Of a stretch of 32,183 nucleotides of DNA, positions 1-8,439 are shown piece by piece. The stretch's first letter is position 1, and every line of letters begins with the position of its first letter. The stretch spans positions 1 through 32,183 of the forward strand of contig NZ_JAOQJV010000022.1 of NCBI RefSeq assembly GCF_025567415.1. The letters run 5' to 3'. Under the pieces are notes generated by a model. The model was given only the letters and a program-made list of their open reading frames with translations. It was not told the DNA's origin and made no database searches. This stretch comes from Claveliimonas ammoniilytica (GTDB lineage Bacteria > Bacillota > Clostridia > Lachnospirales > Lachnospiraceae). The position numbers and the translations under genes are program-made.

Positions 1-30
1 TCTTCTATGCTGTACTTAACTTTTCTACTC

Positions 31-90
31 AAAAAAATACCCCCTTTCAGGAAACAAGTTTTTATTATTTTACTTGTCTACCTAAAAGGG
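31..90 (-). terminator. Rho-independent terminator of the BASS transporter gene
   Basis: Read on the minus strand, CCCTTTTAGG pairs with CCTGAAAGGG (one G-U pair). The inner arms around ACAAGT/ACTTGT extend the stem, and GGTATTTTTTT follows. It begins 46 bp past the stop codon of the minus-strand gene ending at 137. The plus-strand reading has no T-run after the stem, so it should act mainly on the minus strand. Confidence 0.72.
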
Positions 91-136
91 AGCATATCAT
101 AGATTGCACTGAGAGCCTTCTTTATAATAGATATAT

Positions 137-1162
137 TTAGTGTGCTGCGACTTTTACGTTCTCAGCAGAGTTCTCTTTGTGTTTATCATGCATTGCAAAC
201 ATTCCGGCAAGTAAGGTTCCTGAGATGGAGTGCCATGTGCAGGATACAGCGCAGATGATTGCGGATTCCGGTGTGGATGCAAACTGTGCGGTTGTTGTTG
301 CGAGGTTTGTTGCCAGACCTGCATTCTGCATACCAACTTCGATGGAGATGGTTCTCTTCTTTGATGTGTTCATTCCAACCAGTTTTCCGGCTCCGTATCC
401 CAGCAGATATCCGAGTCCGTTGTGAAGCAGTACAGCAACAAAGATTACAACACCTGACTGGAAGAATTTGGCTCCCTGTGAGGATACAACGCCTCCTACT
501 ACACATGCAAGACCAAGCACTGCGATTCCAGGCATTACCTGCTGAAGTTCGCGGAATGTCTGTTTCTTTCCGAGCAGATAATTTAATAAGAATCCGACAC
601 CTACAGGAAGGATTACCGTTTCGATGATAGATACGAACATTGGAAGTCCTTTGATCGTAATCTGTGTACCACTTGCCAGGAAGGATACCATCAGAGGAGT
701 CATGACTGGTGAAAGTAATGTGGATACGGTTGTCATGCCTACGGAGAATGCTACATCACCGCCGCACAGGTATGACATGATATTAGAAGATACGCCGCCA
801 GGACAGCATCCTACGAGAATCAATCCAAGTGCGATTCCGTCTGGCAGATTTAATACTTTTGAAAGTGCAAATGCCAGGAATGGCATGATCAGGTACTGGG
901 CAATCGCGCCGACGCAGATGTCAAATGGACGCTGTGCCAGAATTTTAAAGTCTTCTGTTGTAAGGGTAAGCCCCATGCTGAACATGATGATTCCGATGAT
1001 AATAGACTGGCAGGTGAATTTATTTGCCACCATATCCGTGAATAGTGCCAGATTCACCCATCCCATCATAGATGGAAGGAAAAATGTGACTACTGCGATC
1101 GCGATTACGACGACCGAGGTGTAGTCTGATAAAAATTTGCTTGCTTTCTGTAATGCTTTCAT
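137..1162 (-). CDS. BASS-family (bile acid:sodium symporter-like) transporter
   Basis: The 341-residue protein is almost entirely hydrophobic, with about 9-10 predicted membrane helices. It shows BASS-family hallmarks: a MFSMGLTL segment near residue 62, LVGCCPGGVSSN near 116-127 and an EVGMQNAGLATNLA segment near 278-291. Members couple Na+ to uptake or export of organic anions such as bile acids, pyruvate and other 2-oxo acids, or pantoate/ketopantoate; the substrate here cannot be read from the sequence. The start is ATG at 1162, with AAGGAGG at 1172-1178. The gene is alone on this strand, preceded by a T-box leader and followed by a terminator. Amino-acid-responsive control makes an amino-acid-derived organic anion, for example a branched-chain 2-oxo acid or ketopantoate, more attractive than bile acids, but that is inference. 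Confidence 0.9.
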   Translation of the reverse strand: MKALQKASKFLSDYTSVVVIAIAVVTFFLPSMMGWVNLALFTDMVANKFTCQSIIIGIIMFSMGLTLTTEDFKILAQRPFDICVGAIAQYLIMPFLAFALSKVLNLPDGIALGLILVGCCPGGVSSNIMSYLCGGDVAFSVGMTTVSTLLSPVMTPLMVSFLASGTQITIKGLPMFVSIIETVILPVGVGFLLNYLLGKKQTFRELQQVMPGIAVLGLACVVGGVVSSQGAKFFQSGVVIFVAVLLHNGLGYLLGYGAGKLVGMNTSKKRTISIEVGMQNAGLATNLATTTAQFASTPESAIICAVSCTWHSISGTLLAGMFAMHDKHKENSAENVKVAAH

Positions 1163-1217
1163 TACGTGTTTCCTCCTTTGGATAATTACTGCTCACCGGA
1201 TTCGATATGAAAGAAAT

Positions 1218-1506
1218 AAAAAATCCCTTCTCAGAACAATCTGAAAAGGGACGAAATCTATCCGCGTTACCACCCTGATTCTGCAGAAATGCTCCTGCAG
1301 CACTTTCTTACGTACGAATATACGCGTTCCCTGTAACGTGGGATGACGGCGAGGTCTACTGATATTACTTTCAACCCGCTTCTTAGAGAGGATATCCTTA
1401 TTCTGCCATTACCTGCTTCCACCAGCCGCAGGCTCTCTGTGAATGAGCGATAAACAAGGCGTTGTTCTCATCAATGAATTTCGGTGAACGATATTCTTTT
1501 TTACAA
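1218..1506 (-). promoter_or_regulatory. T-box leader upstream of the BASS gene, probable Ile specifier (ATC)
   Basis: Minus-strand reading. AGAGAG followed by a CCTGC...GCAGG hairpin with GGCTGGTGG in its loop (about 1410-1440) resembles the Stem I distal region. GCCGTCATCCCACGTTACAGGG (about 1328-1349) is the conserved stem II region. GGGTGGTAACGCGG (1262-1275) is the T-box sequence, with a TGGT bulge that would match a tRNA with discriminator A. The terminator CCCTTTTCAGA...TCTGAGAAGGG plus ATTTTTT lies at 1218-1250. In the expected specifier position the best codon is ATC (plus coordinates 1391-1393), which would mean Ile; the codon is less certain than the T-box itself. The element should let transcription into the transporter gene when the cognate tRNA is uncharged. 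Confidence 0.9.
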
Positions 1507-1512
1507 AAAATT

Positions 1513-1540
1513 ATTATAGACCTGCTATTTCAAATGTCAA
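1513..1540 (-). promoter_or_regulatory. Sigma-A promoter of the T-box/BASS transcript
   Basis: On the minus strand a consensus TTGACA (1535-1540) and a consensus TATAAT (1513-1518) are separated by 16 bp. Transcription would begin near 1506, at the head of the T-box leader. Confidence 0.85.
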
Positions 1541-1651
1541 GCATTTTTTTTGCGGAATTCTAAATCCATGAAAATCTATGAAAATAGATCGGAAATGGAG
1601 TGGAAATGAATTTGAATGACAAAAACAGGAGAAACTAACAAGATGAAAAAC

Positions 1652-1673
1652 GGCAATTGTTAGACAATTTGCC
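1652..1673. repeat. Inverted repeat upstream of the V-ATPase promoter
   Basis: GGCAATTGT-TAG-ACAATTTGCC is a near-perfect inverted repeat with one extra T in the right arm. It lies about 50 bp upstream of the -35 box of the V-ATPase promoter. No T-run follows, so it is not a terminator. It may be a regulator site, but nothing else supports that. Confidence 0.35.
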
Positions 1674-1721
1674 AAAATCTGGACAAAATATTAAATGTGT
1701 CAGAATGCTTGGAAATAATTC

Positions 1722-1750
1722 TTGTTTATAAAAGAAGTATGTATTATAAT
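1722..1750 (+). promoter_or_regulatory. Sigma-A promoter of the V-ATPase operon
   Basis: TTGTTT (1722-1727) and a perfect TATAAT (1745-1750) are 17 bp apart, giving a short leader of about 50 nt before the first gene. The rest of the stretch from 1541 to 1721 holds no gene that I can see. Confidence 0.8.
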
Positions 1751-1805
1751 TAAACGTGAATTGTTTCTTAAATAGTACAATTGAAAAATGAAGGGAAGTG
1801 AAATT

Positions 1806-2366
1806 ATGGAGTTACAGATTCAAGACTTAGTTTCGTCAATCCGCAAGGACGGCATTGATGCGGCGAATGCGGAAGCAGAAGCAATTATTTCAGAAGCTAA
1901 GAAAAAGGCTGAAATGATTATTGCGGATGCGAAGGCTGAGGCTAAGAATATTCAGGAGACTTCAGAAAAAGAGATCAGCATTCTGAAAGAGAGTGCAGCG
2001 CTTAGTGCTGAGCAGGCAAAACGCGACGCTATGCTTGCATTTAAGAATGAGGTCCAGGCTGAATTTGAAAAGATCCTTTCTGCAAAGATTAAGAATAACC
2101 TTTCAGATGCTGCACTTGGCAAGCTGATCCAGGCTGTTGTGGCAGATGAAGATGTACAGAATTATTCCGTTGAAGTTGCTGAGGTGAGTGATTCGCTCAA
2201 AGCAGAACTTGCAGAAGAAATTAAGAATGGTCTTGAGATCAAACCGACCAAGAGTGTGCGTGCAGGATTCCGCCTGGCAGCCAAAGATGGTTCGGGTTAT
2301 TTCGACTGTTCTGACGAAGAGATCATGCAGATGCTGATGCCATATTTCAGAAATCTTGATTTCTAG
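1806..2366 (+). CDS. V/A-type ATPase subunit E
   Basis: The 186-residue protein has an Ala/Glu/Lys-rich N-terminal half (about residues 10-75) with the heptad-like pattern of a long coiled coil, then a globular C-terminal part, as in the E subunits that form the peripheral stalk. I place the start at ATG 1806 because AGGGA (1792-1796) lies 9 bp upstream; an in-frame ATG at 1788 has no ribosome site. The length fits the family, and the gene heads the operon that continues with the catalytic subunits. In this kind of ATPase, E normally pairs with a second stalk helix (G or H), but no such gene is visible here. Confidence 0.88.
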   Translation: MELQIQDLVSSIRKDGIDAANAEAEAIISEAKKKAEMIIADAKAEAKNIQETSEKEISILKESAALSAEQAKRDAMLAFKNEVQAEFEKILSAKIKNNLSDAALGKLIQAVVADEDVQNYSVEVAEVSDSLKAELAEEIKNGLEIKPTKSVRAGFRLAAKDGSGYFDCSDEEIMQMLMPYFRNLDF

Positions 2367-2378
2367 CAGGAGGTGCTT

Positions 2379-2900
2379 ATGGCTTCATATTATTATTTGA
2401 TATCCAGCCTGCCGGACCTGAGAACAGATGGTGACATGCCGATGACTTACGATGAGTTTCTTGACATGTGCCAGTCAAATGTAAGTGAATCAAAGTATGA
2501 ATTGTTGAAGAATCTCACCCTTTCCTCTGAAGAGGGACCGCTGTTAAAAGAGTGGTCAGCTTTTTATAAGAATCTTATGGGTGAGCTTAATTATCAGAGA
2601 AGCGTGAGTCTGGGAAGACCGTATCTGACATCCTATGATAAGGATTCGGTGATCGCACAGGTTGCTGGAGCTGCAATGGCTGCGAAGAATCCGCTGGAGG
2701 CAGAGAAGATCCTGCTGGAGTGCGAATTTGATAATCTTGATTCATTGGTAGGCCTGCATACTTTCGATGACAGATATTTATTCGGGTATGCGATTAAACT
2801 AAAATTGCTTGAGCGCCAGAGCTGTTTTGTTCAGTCAAAGGGACAGAAGGAATTCAAACGTCTTTTTGATCAGGTGCAGCAGCGCGTCTATAGCTTATAA
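2379..2900 (+). CDS. DUF2764-family V-ATPase-associated protein
   Basis: A 173-residue protein beginning MASYYYLISSLPDLR, a start typical of the DUF2764 family. Family members sit between subunits E and A in the V-ATPase operons of spirochaetes, chlamydiae and Bacteroidetes, the same place as here. The start is ATG 2379, with AGGAGG at 2368-2373; an in-frame GTG at 2373 overlaps that ribosome site and is rejected. The biochemical role is not established. Because the operon lacks a recognisable subunit C gene, this protein may fill the C-like role of connecting the central shaft to the K ring; that is inference from gene order. Confidence 0.82.
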   Translation: MASYYYLISSLPDLRTDGDMPMTYDEFLDMCQSNVSESKYELLKNLTLSSEEGPLLKEWSAFYKNLMGELNYQRSVSLGRPYLTSYDKDSVIAQVAGAAMAAKNPLEAEKILLECEFDNLDSLVGLHTFDDRYLFGYAIKLKLLERQSCFVQSKGQKEFKRLFDQVQQRVYSL

Positions 2901-2914
2901 CAGGAGAGAATTTG

Positions 2915-4645
2915 ATGGAAACAGTAACAGGATATGTAACTGGTATTAATGGAAACCTGGCGAATGTCAGCTTTAATGGTTCAGTTCATAAGAATGAAGT
3001 GGGTTATATCCTTGTTGATGGAAAACGTCTGAAAGGAGAGGTTATCCGTATTAACAATGGTGTTGCCAGCATGCAGATCTACGAGATGTCCAACGGTATC
3101 AAGGTTGGAGATCAGGTAGAATTCACTGGTGAACTGATGAGTGTAGAACTCGGACCAGGCCTGTTGACCCAGGTATTTGACGGACTTCAGAATCCATTGC
3201 CGGATCTTGCAGAGCAGTGTGGTTTCTTCCTTGAGAGAGGTGTATATCTTGATCCGATTCCGGACAGAGAATGGGAATTTACACCATCTGTAAAAGTGGG
3301 AGATGCTGTAGAAGCAGGGGATTCGATCGGCAGTGTTCCTGAAGGATTATTTACACATGAGATTATGGTTCCATTCACGCTGAAAGGCAGTGACTGGAAA
3401 GTTAAATCAATCAAAGAAAAAGGCTCTTATCATGTAAGAGCAACAATTTGTGTCATTGAAAATGGCAATGGAGAAGAAAAAGAACTCAGCATGGTTATTA
3501 CCCAGCCGATCAAAAAGGCTGTTAAGTGCTACGAAGAGAGACTTCGCCCGGACGAGCCTCTGGTAACACAGATCCGTTGTATCGATTCGTTCCTTCCGGT
3601 AGCGAAGGGCGGAACATTCTGTGTACCTGGACCTTTCGGAGCAGGTAAGACCGTACTTCAGCACATGGAAGCTAAGAATGGTGAGGCAGATATTGTTATC
3701 GTGGCAGCTTGTGGAGAGCGTGCCGGTGAGGTTGTAGAGATCTTAAAAGAGTTCCCGGAACTGGAAGACCCGAAGACCGGAAGATCTCTGATGGAGAGAA
3801 CCATCATTATCTGTAACACATCTTCTATGCCGGTAGCTGCCAGAGAGGCTTCCTGCTACACGGCTGTAACACTGGCTGAGTATTACAGACAGATGGGACT
3901 GGATGTACTTCTTCTTGCAGACTCTACCAGCCGTTGGGCACAGGCCATGCGTGAGATGTCAGGACGTCTGGAAGAGATTCCTGGGGAAGAGGCATTCCCG
4001 GCATATCTGGAGTCTACGATCGCATCGTTTTATGAGCGTGCCGGTAAGGTAAGACTTAAGGATGGCAAGATTGCATCCGTTACGATCGGTGGTACCGTAT
4101 CACCTGCCGGTGGTAACTTTGAAGAGCCTGTAACACAGGCAACACTGAAGGTAGTCGGTGCATTCCACGGACTTTCCAGAGAGCGTTCCGATGCACGTAA
4201 GTACCCTGCGATCCATCCGATGGATTCATGGTCCAAATACGATGGAGTTGTAGATATGGCTCGTGTGGAGGAAGCACGTTCTATTCTGCACAGAGGAAAT
4301 GAGATCAACCAGATGATGAAGGTTGTTGGTGAGGAAGGAACTTCCGCAGAAGATTACATCGTTTATCAGAAGGGTGAGCTTCTTGATTCCGTATATCTGC
4401 AGCAGAACTCATTCGATCCGATTGATGCGGCATGCTCTCCGGACAGACAGCGGGAAGAGTTTGGCGTCCTTTACGATGCATTGATGGCATCCTATGATCT
4501 GGATGACAAAAACGAGATCCGAGGTTTCTTCAATCAGTTGAGACAGGAGTTCCTTGACTGGCATGGTACAGAATTCGAATCACCGGAATTCTACGCACAG
4601 GAAAAGAAAATCTCAGAATTCTACAAATCAAAAGCTGTTGAGTAG
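2915..4645 (+). CDS. V/A-type ATPase catalytic subunit A
   Basis: The 576-residue protein is close to the usual length of about 580-600. It carries the nucleotide-binding P-loop GPFGAGKT at residues 239-246. Other conserved A-subunit blocks follow: AACGERAGEVVEIL, a Walker B region DVLLLADSTSRWAQAMRE, and TIGGTVSPAGGNFEEPV. The insertion between the N-terminal barrel and the P-loop that separates A subunits from F-ATPase beta is present. The start is ATG 2915 with CAGGAGAG just upstream; a TTG one codon earlier is not needed. It forms the catalytic hexamer of the V1 head with subunit B, encoded 12 bp downstream. Confidence 0.97.
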   Translation: METVTGYVTGINGNLANVSFNGSVHKNEVGYILVDGKRLKGEVIRINNGVASMQIYEMSNGIKVGDQVEFTGELMSVELGPGLLTQVFDGLQNPLPDLAEQCGFFLERGVYLDPIPDREWEFTPSVKVGDAVEAGDSIGSVPEGLFTHEIMVPFTLKGSDWKVKSIKEKGSYHVRATICVIENGNGEEKELSMVITQPIKKAVKCYEERLRPDEPLVTQIRCIDSFLPVAKGGTFCVPGPFGAGKTVLQHMEAKNGEADIVIVAACGERAGEVVEILKEFPELEDPKTGRSLMERTIIICNTSSMPVAAREASCYTAVTLAEYYRQMGLDVLLLADSTSRWAQAMREMSGRLEEIPGEEAFPAYLESTIASFYERAGKVRLKDGKIASVTIGGTVSPAGGNFEEPVTQATLKVVGAFHGLSRERSDARKYPAIHPMDSWSKYDGVVDMARVEEARSILHRGNEINQMMKVVGEEGTSAEDYIVYQKGELLDSVYLQQNSFDPIDAACSPDRQREEFGVLYDALMASYDLDDKNEIRGFFNQLRQEFLDWHGTEFESPEFYAQEKKISEFYKSKAVE

Positions 4646-4657
4646 GAGGATGTTAGC

Positions 4658-5953
4658 GTGCAGAAAGTATATACAAAAATAGAATCAATCGTCGGTAACG
4701 TTGTTACTGTCAGAGCGAAGGATGTGCGCCTTGGCGACCTGGCTCTGGTAGGCGACAGTTATGCGAACGTAATTAAACTTGATAAAGATGTGGTATCTCT
4801 GCAGGTATTTGCAGGTGCGCAGGGTGTAGGAACCAGCGATCCGGTACGCTTCCTTGGACGACCGATGATGGTATCCTTCTCAGATCACCTGCTCGGACGT
4901 GTATTTGACGGAGCCGGTGTACCGAGAGACCACGGCCCGGCACTTACTGAGAACATGATTCCGATCGGCGGACCGTCATTTAACCCGGCGAAGCGTATTC
5001 TTCCAAAGAATATGATCCGTACCGGTATTCCGATGATCGATGTGTTCAATACACTGGTAGAGAGCCAGAAGCTTCCGATCTTCTCTATTTCCGGAGAACC
5101 TTACAATGCACTGCTTTCACGTATTGCGTTGCAGGCGGAAGTAGACGTGATCGTACTTGGAGGTATGGGACTGAAATATGACGATTACCTTGCATTCCGT
5201 GATACACTGGAAAAAGGTGGTGCTATGAGCCATACGGTTATGTTTATCCATACCGCGTCTGACCCGACCGTAGAGTGTACGCTGGTGCCGGATATGGCAC
5301 TTGCTGTTGCAGAGCAGTTTGCGCTTAACGGTAAGAAAGTACTGGTACTTCTTACCGATATGACGAACTACGCAGATGCACAGAAGGAAATGGCGATCAC
5401 TATGGAACAGGTACCTTCGAACCGAGGTTATCCTGGAGACCTGTACAGCTGTCTTGCATCCCGTTATGAGAAGGCCGTTGATATCGAGGGAGCCGGATCT
5501 ATCACGATCCTTGGTGTTACGACGATGCCTGGTGATGATGTTACGCACCCGGTACCTGATAATACAGGTTATATTACAGAAGGTCAGTATTATCTGAAGA
5601 ATGGACACATTGAACCATTTGGATCTCTGTCACGTCTGAAACAGAATGTAAATGGTAAGACGAGAGATGACCACCGCGCACTGATGGATGGTATGATCCG
5701 TCTGTATTCTCAGTATAAGGAAGCACTTGAGAAGAAATCCATGGGATTCCTGATGAGTGAATGGGATGAGAAGCTTCTGAAGTACGGCGAGTTATTTGAG
5801 ACGAAATTAATGGATCTTAGTGTGAACATTCCACTTGAAGATGCACTTGATCTTGGCTGGGAGATCCTTGCAGAGTGCTTTGAGCCAAATGAGACCGGTT
5901 TGAAGACAAGTCTTCTGCAGGAGAGATGGCCGGATAAGGATGCATTAAAATAA
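4658..5953 (+). CDS. V/A-type ATPase non-catalytic subunit B
   Basis: The 431-residue protein aligns by eye with B subunits: GRVFDGAGVPRDHGP near residue 85, IRTGIPMIDVFNTLVESQKLPIFS near 120-145, MEQVPSNRGYPGDLYS and ITEGQYYL. The classical P-loop lysine motif is absent (ISGEPYNALLSRI stands in its place), as expected of the non-catalytic subunit. Translation starts at GTG 4658, with GGAGG at 4646-4650; the ATG at 4650 overlaps that site and is in another frame. It alternates with subunit A in the head and contributes to the nucleotide sites at the A-B interfaces. Confidence 0.96.
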   Translation: MQKVYTKIESIVGNVVTVRAKDVRLGDLALVGDSYANVIKLDKDVVSLQVFAGAQGVGTSDPVRFLGRPMMVSFSDHLLGRVFDGAGVPRDHGPALTENMIPIGGPSFNPAKRILPKNMIRTGIPMIDVFNTLVESQKLPIFSISGEPYNALLSRIALQAEVDVIVLGGMGLKYDDYLAFRDTLEKGGAMSHTVMFIHTASDPTVECTLVPDMALAVAEQFALNGKKVLVLLTDMTNYADAQKEMAITMEQVPSNRGYPGDLYSCLASRYEKAVDIEGAGSITILGVTTMPGDDVTHPVPDNTGYITEGQYYLKNGHIEPFGSLSRLKQNVNGKTRDDHRALMDGMIRLYSQYKEALEKKSMGFLMSEWDEKLLKYGELFETKLMDLSVNIPLEDALDLGWEILAECFEPNETGLKTSLLQERWPDKDALK

Positions 5954-5965
5954 AAGGAGCAGCTA

Positions 5966-6580
5966 ATGGCTATCAAACTTACTAAAAATGAGCAGAAGGT
6001 GCAGAAAGACCGCCTGAAACAGTATCAGCGTTATCTTCCGACACTGCAGCTTAAGAAGCAGCAGCTGCAGTCAGTGATCATGAAGACCAAGGCTGAACTG
6101 GATGAGAAGGAAGTCGAACGTGCTCAGATGATCGGAGATCTGGATGACTGGGTAGCAGTGTTCGCGGAGAATGAAATCTTCGATGAGGACATGAAGCTTG
6201 ATTACCTGGTGCAGCCGGATACCGTTATCTGTAAGAATGAGAATATCGCCGGCGTGACAGTTCCTGCATTTCAGGAGCTGACATTCAAAGATATCAGCTA
6301 TGACGTTGACGACTATCCTTTGTGGGTTGATACTGCGATTATAAAGCTTCGCGAGATTGCCCGTCTGGATGCTCTGGTATCGACGCTCCGCAAGCAGGAG
6401 GAACTCCTTGAGAAGGAACTTCGTTCTACCTCACAGCGAGTGAATCTGTTTGAGAAGGTCAAGATTCCGGAAGCCAAGGAGAATATCCGCGTGATCGGTG
6501 TATTCCTCGGAGATCAGCAGACAGCGGCGGTTGTACGCGGAAAGATTTCAAAGAAAAAATTAACGGAGGCGGCACAATGA
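5966..6580 (+). CDS. V/A-type ATPase central shaft subunit D
   Basis: The 204-residue protein has long N- and C-terminal coiled-coil helices: the opening part (TKNEQKVQKDRLKQYQRYLP) and the closing helix ending VNLFEKVKIPEAKENIRVIG are typical of D, the rotor shaft inside the A3B3 head. The ribosome site AAAAGGAG precedes ATG 5966. The stop codon overlaps the start of subunit I by 4 bp (ATGA), suggesting coupled translation. Subunit F, which normally binds D, has no recognisable gene nearby. Confidence 0.92.
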   Translation: MAIKLTKNEQKVQKDRLKQYQRYLPTLQLKKQQLQSVIMKTKAELDEKEVERAQMIGDLDDWVAVFAENEIFDEDMKLDYLVQPDTVICKNENIAGVTVPAFQELTFKDISYDVDDYPLWVDTAIIKLREIARLDALVSTLRKQEELLEKELRSTSQRVNLFEKVKIPEAKENIRVIGVFLGDQQTAAVVRGKISKKKLTEAAQ

Positions 6581-8418
6581 TAGAAAAGATGCAAATGGTC
6601 TATGTCGTGTCATCCGTCTCCAGAAAAGACGAGATGCTCGAAGGACTTCGTAATCTCGGACTTCTGCATCTGGCAGAAAAGAAGAGTCCGGCACGTGCGG
6701 CGACGGAAAGATTCACAACACTTTCCAAGACGGCGACGGAGCTGCTGGATTATGCACCTGATAAGAAATCAAAGAACAAAAACAGTGCACCTGTTCTTTC
6801 CGACAAAGAATTTGAGGAAATGTATCAGGGCGTACTGAATGCGCTGGATAAGAAGTCCACGCTGGTTCAGGATATCAGTGCAGCCAATGCAGAGATCGAA
6901 CGAATCAAAGCCTGGGGTGAGTTCTCTCCGGCTGAATTAAAACAATTAAAAGAAGCAGGGTATGATCTTCATTTTTACCGATTAGGTAAGCGTGAGTATG
7001 AGATGGCAGTGCAGGATGAAAATGTACAGATGGTTCGGCTGGCATCGATTGACAAGATGGATACCGTTGCTGTAATAGGAAGCCTGCCGGCGACCATACC
7101 TGCGGCAGAGTTCGCAATTCCGGAAAAGGGAATCGACGAACTGACAAAAGAGATAGAAGACAGTCAGAAGCAGATTGCTGAGTGTGATGAAGTCTTTAAG
7201 AAAGCAGCAGTGTATGAGTCAAGCTTTCAGGTTCAGATGTTGAAAGCCCAGAATGCGGAGAATTATTCATCTGCAAGCGAGACCGCAGAAAGCGATGAGG
7301 ATTTTGTATGGATCTCCGGATATCTTCCGGAAGAGGATCTTTCGAGATTCAAAGCAGCTGCGAAGGAAAATGGCTGGGCATGGGCGCAGGAAGATGTAGC
7401 TGAGGATGATATGCAGATTCCTACAAAAGTGAAATACGGTAAAGTATCCAGACTGATCAAACCGGTATTTGATATACTTGGTATTCTTCCAGGATACAGA
7501 GAACCGGATATTTCCCTTTGGTTCTTCCTGTTCTTTACACTGTTCTTTGCGATGATTATTGGAGATGCAGGTTATGGATGCCTGATTCTTATCGGAATCA
7601 TTGCATATGCAGCGAAATCAAAGAAATTTAATAATGCAGTTTATTTGCTATTTGTATTATCAATCGTGACGATCATATGGGGTGCGATAACCGGAACCTG
7701 GTTTGGTCTGGAATCGGCAATGAATGTTCCGTTCCTGAGGGCACTGGTAATTCCTGATTTTGCAAACTATCCGGGGTACTTTGGCGTGACTGCTCTTACG
7801 CAGCAGAACACGATCATGAAGTTCTCATTTTCCATCGGAGCAATTCAGATGGCACTGGGAAGTCTGATCTCGATCAAGAAGAAGCTTTCTAACAAAGATC
7901 TGAGCTGGGTGGCAGACCTGGGATGGCTTGTAGCGATTGTTGCAATGTATTTGTTGGCACTTTATCTGGTAATCGGAGAGAAGCTGGCGATCAAACCAAT
8001 CTTTGTACTGATCGGCGTAGCATTTGCGCTGGTAGTCCTTTTTGGCGGCATGGCACCGGATCGTACATTTGCACAGGGACTCAAAGCAGGACTCGCAGAT
8101 GCATTTACCGTATTCTTAAATACGATCAGCTGTTTTGGTAACGTTATGAGTTACATCCGTCTGTTTGCGGTAGGTATGGCAGGACTTGCCATTTCTCAGA
8201 GCTTCAACGGAATTGCAGCCGGATTCCACGGACCACTTATCATCATTGGTATTGTGGTTGTATTGATCGGACATGCACTGAACATTGTCATGTGTTTCCT
8301 GTCAGTCGTAGTACACGGTGTCAGACTGAATGTGCTGGAGTTCTCAGGCCAGGCAGGTCTGGAATGGACAGGAATCGCATACGAACCATTTAAAGTAAAC
8401 GATAAGATTGAAAAATAG
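6577..8418 (+). CDS. V/A-type ATPase membrane subunit I (subunit a homologue)
   Basis: The 613-residue protein has a soluble N-terminal half of about 300 residues with coiled-coil character (about 85-115 and 190-230), then a hydrophobic half with about 7-8 membrane helices. MSYIRLFAVGMAGLA near residue 525 contains R528, the position of the essential arginine that faces the K-ring carboxylate during ion transfer. The length is slightly below the usual 640-660. The gene overlaps subunit D by 4 bp and lies 21 bp upstream of subunit K. With K it forms the membrane ion channel (Vo sector). Confidence 0.95.
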   Translation: MIEKMQMVYVVSSVSRKDEMLEGLRNLGLLHLAEKKSPARAATERFTTLSKTATELLDYAPDKKSKNKNSAPVLSDKEFEEMYQGVLNALDKKSTLVQDISAANAEIERIKAWGEFSPAELKQLKEAGYDLHFYRLGKREYEMAVQDENVQMVRLASIDKMDTVAVIGSLPATIPAAEFAIPEKGIDELTKEIEDSQKQIAECDEVFKKAAVYESSFQVQMLKAQNAENYSSASETAESDEDFVWISGYLPEEDLSRFKAAAKENGWAWAQEDVAEDDMQIPTKVKYGKVSRLIKPVFDILGILPGYREPDISLWFFLFFTLFFAMIIGDAGYGCLILIGIIAYAAKSKKFNNAVYLLFVLSIVTIIWGAITGTWFGLESAMNVPFLRALVIPDFANYPGYFGVTALTQQNTIMKFSFSIGAIQMALGSLISIKKKLSNKDLSWVADLGWLVAIVAMYLLALYLVIGEKLAIKPIFVLIGVAFALVVLFGGMAPDRTFAQGLKAGLADAFTVFLNTISCFGNVMSYIRLFAVGMAGLAISQSFNGIAAGFHGPLIIIGIVVVLIGHALNIVMCFLSVVVHGVRLNVLEFSGQAGLEWTGIAYEPFKVNDKIEK

Positions 8419-8439
8419 TATTTATAAAGGAGAAAGATT

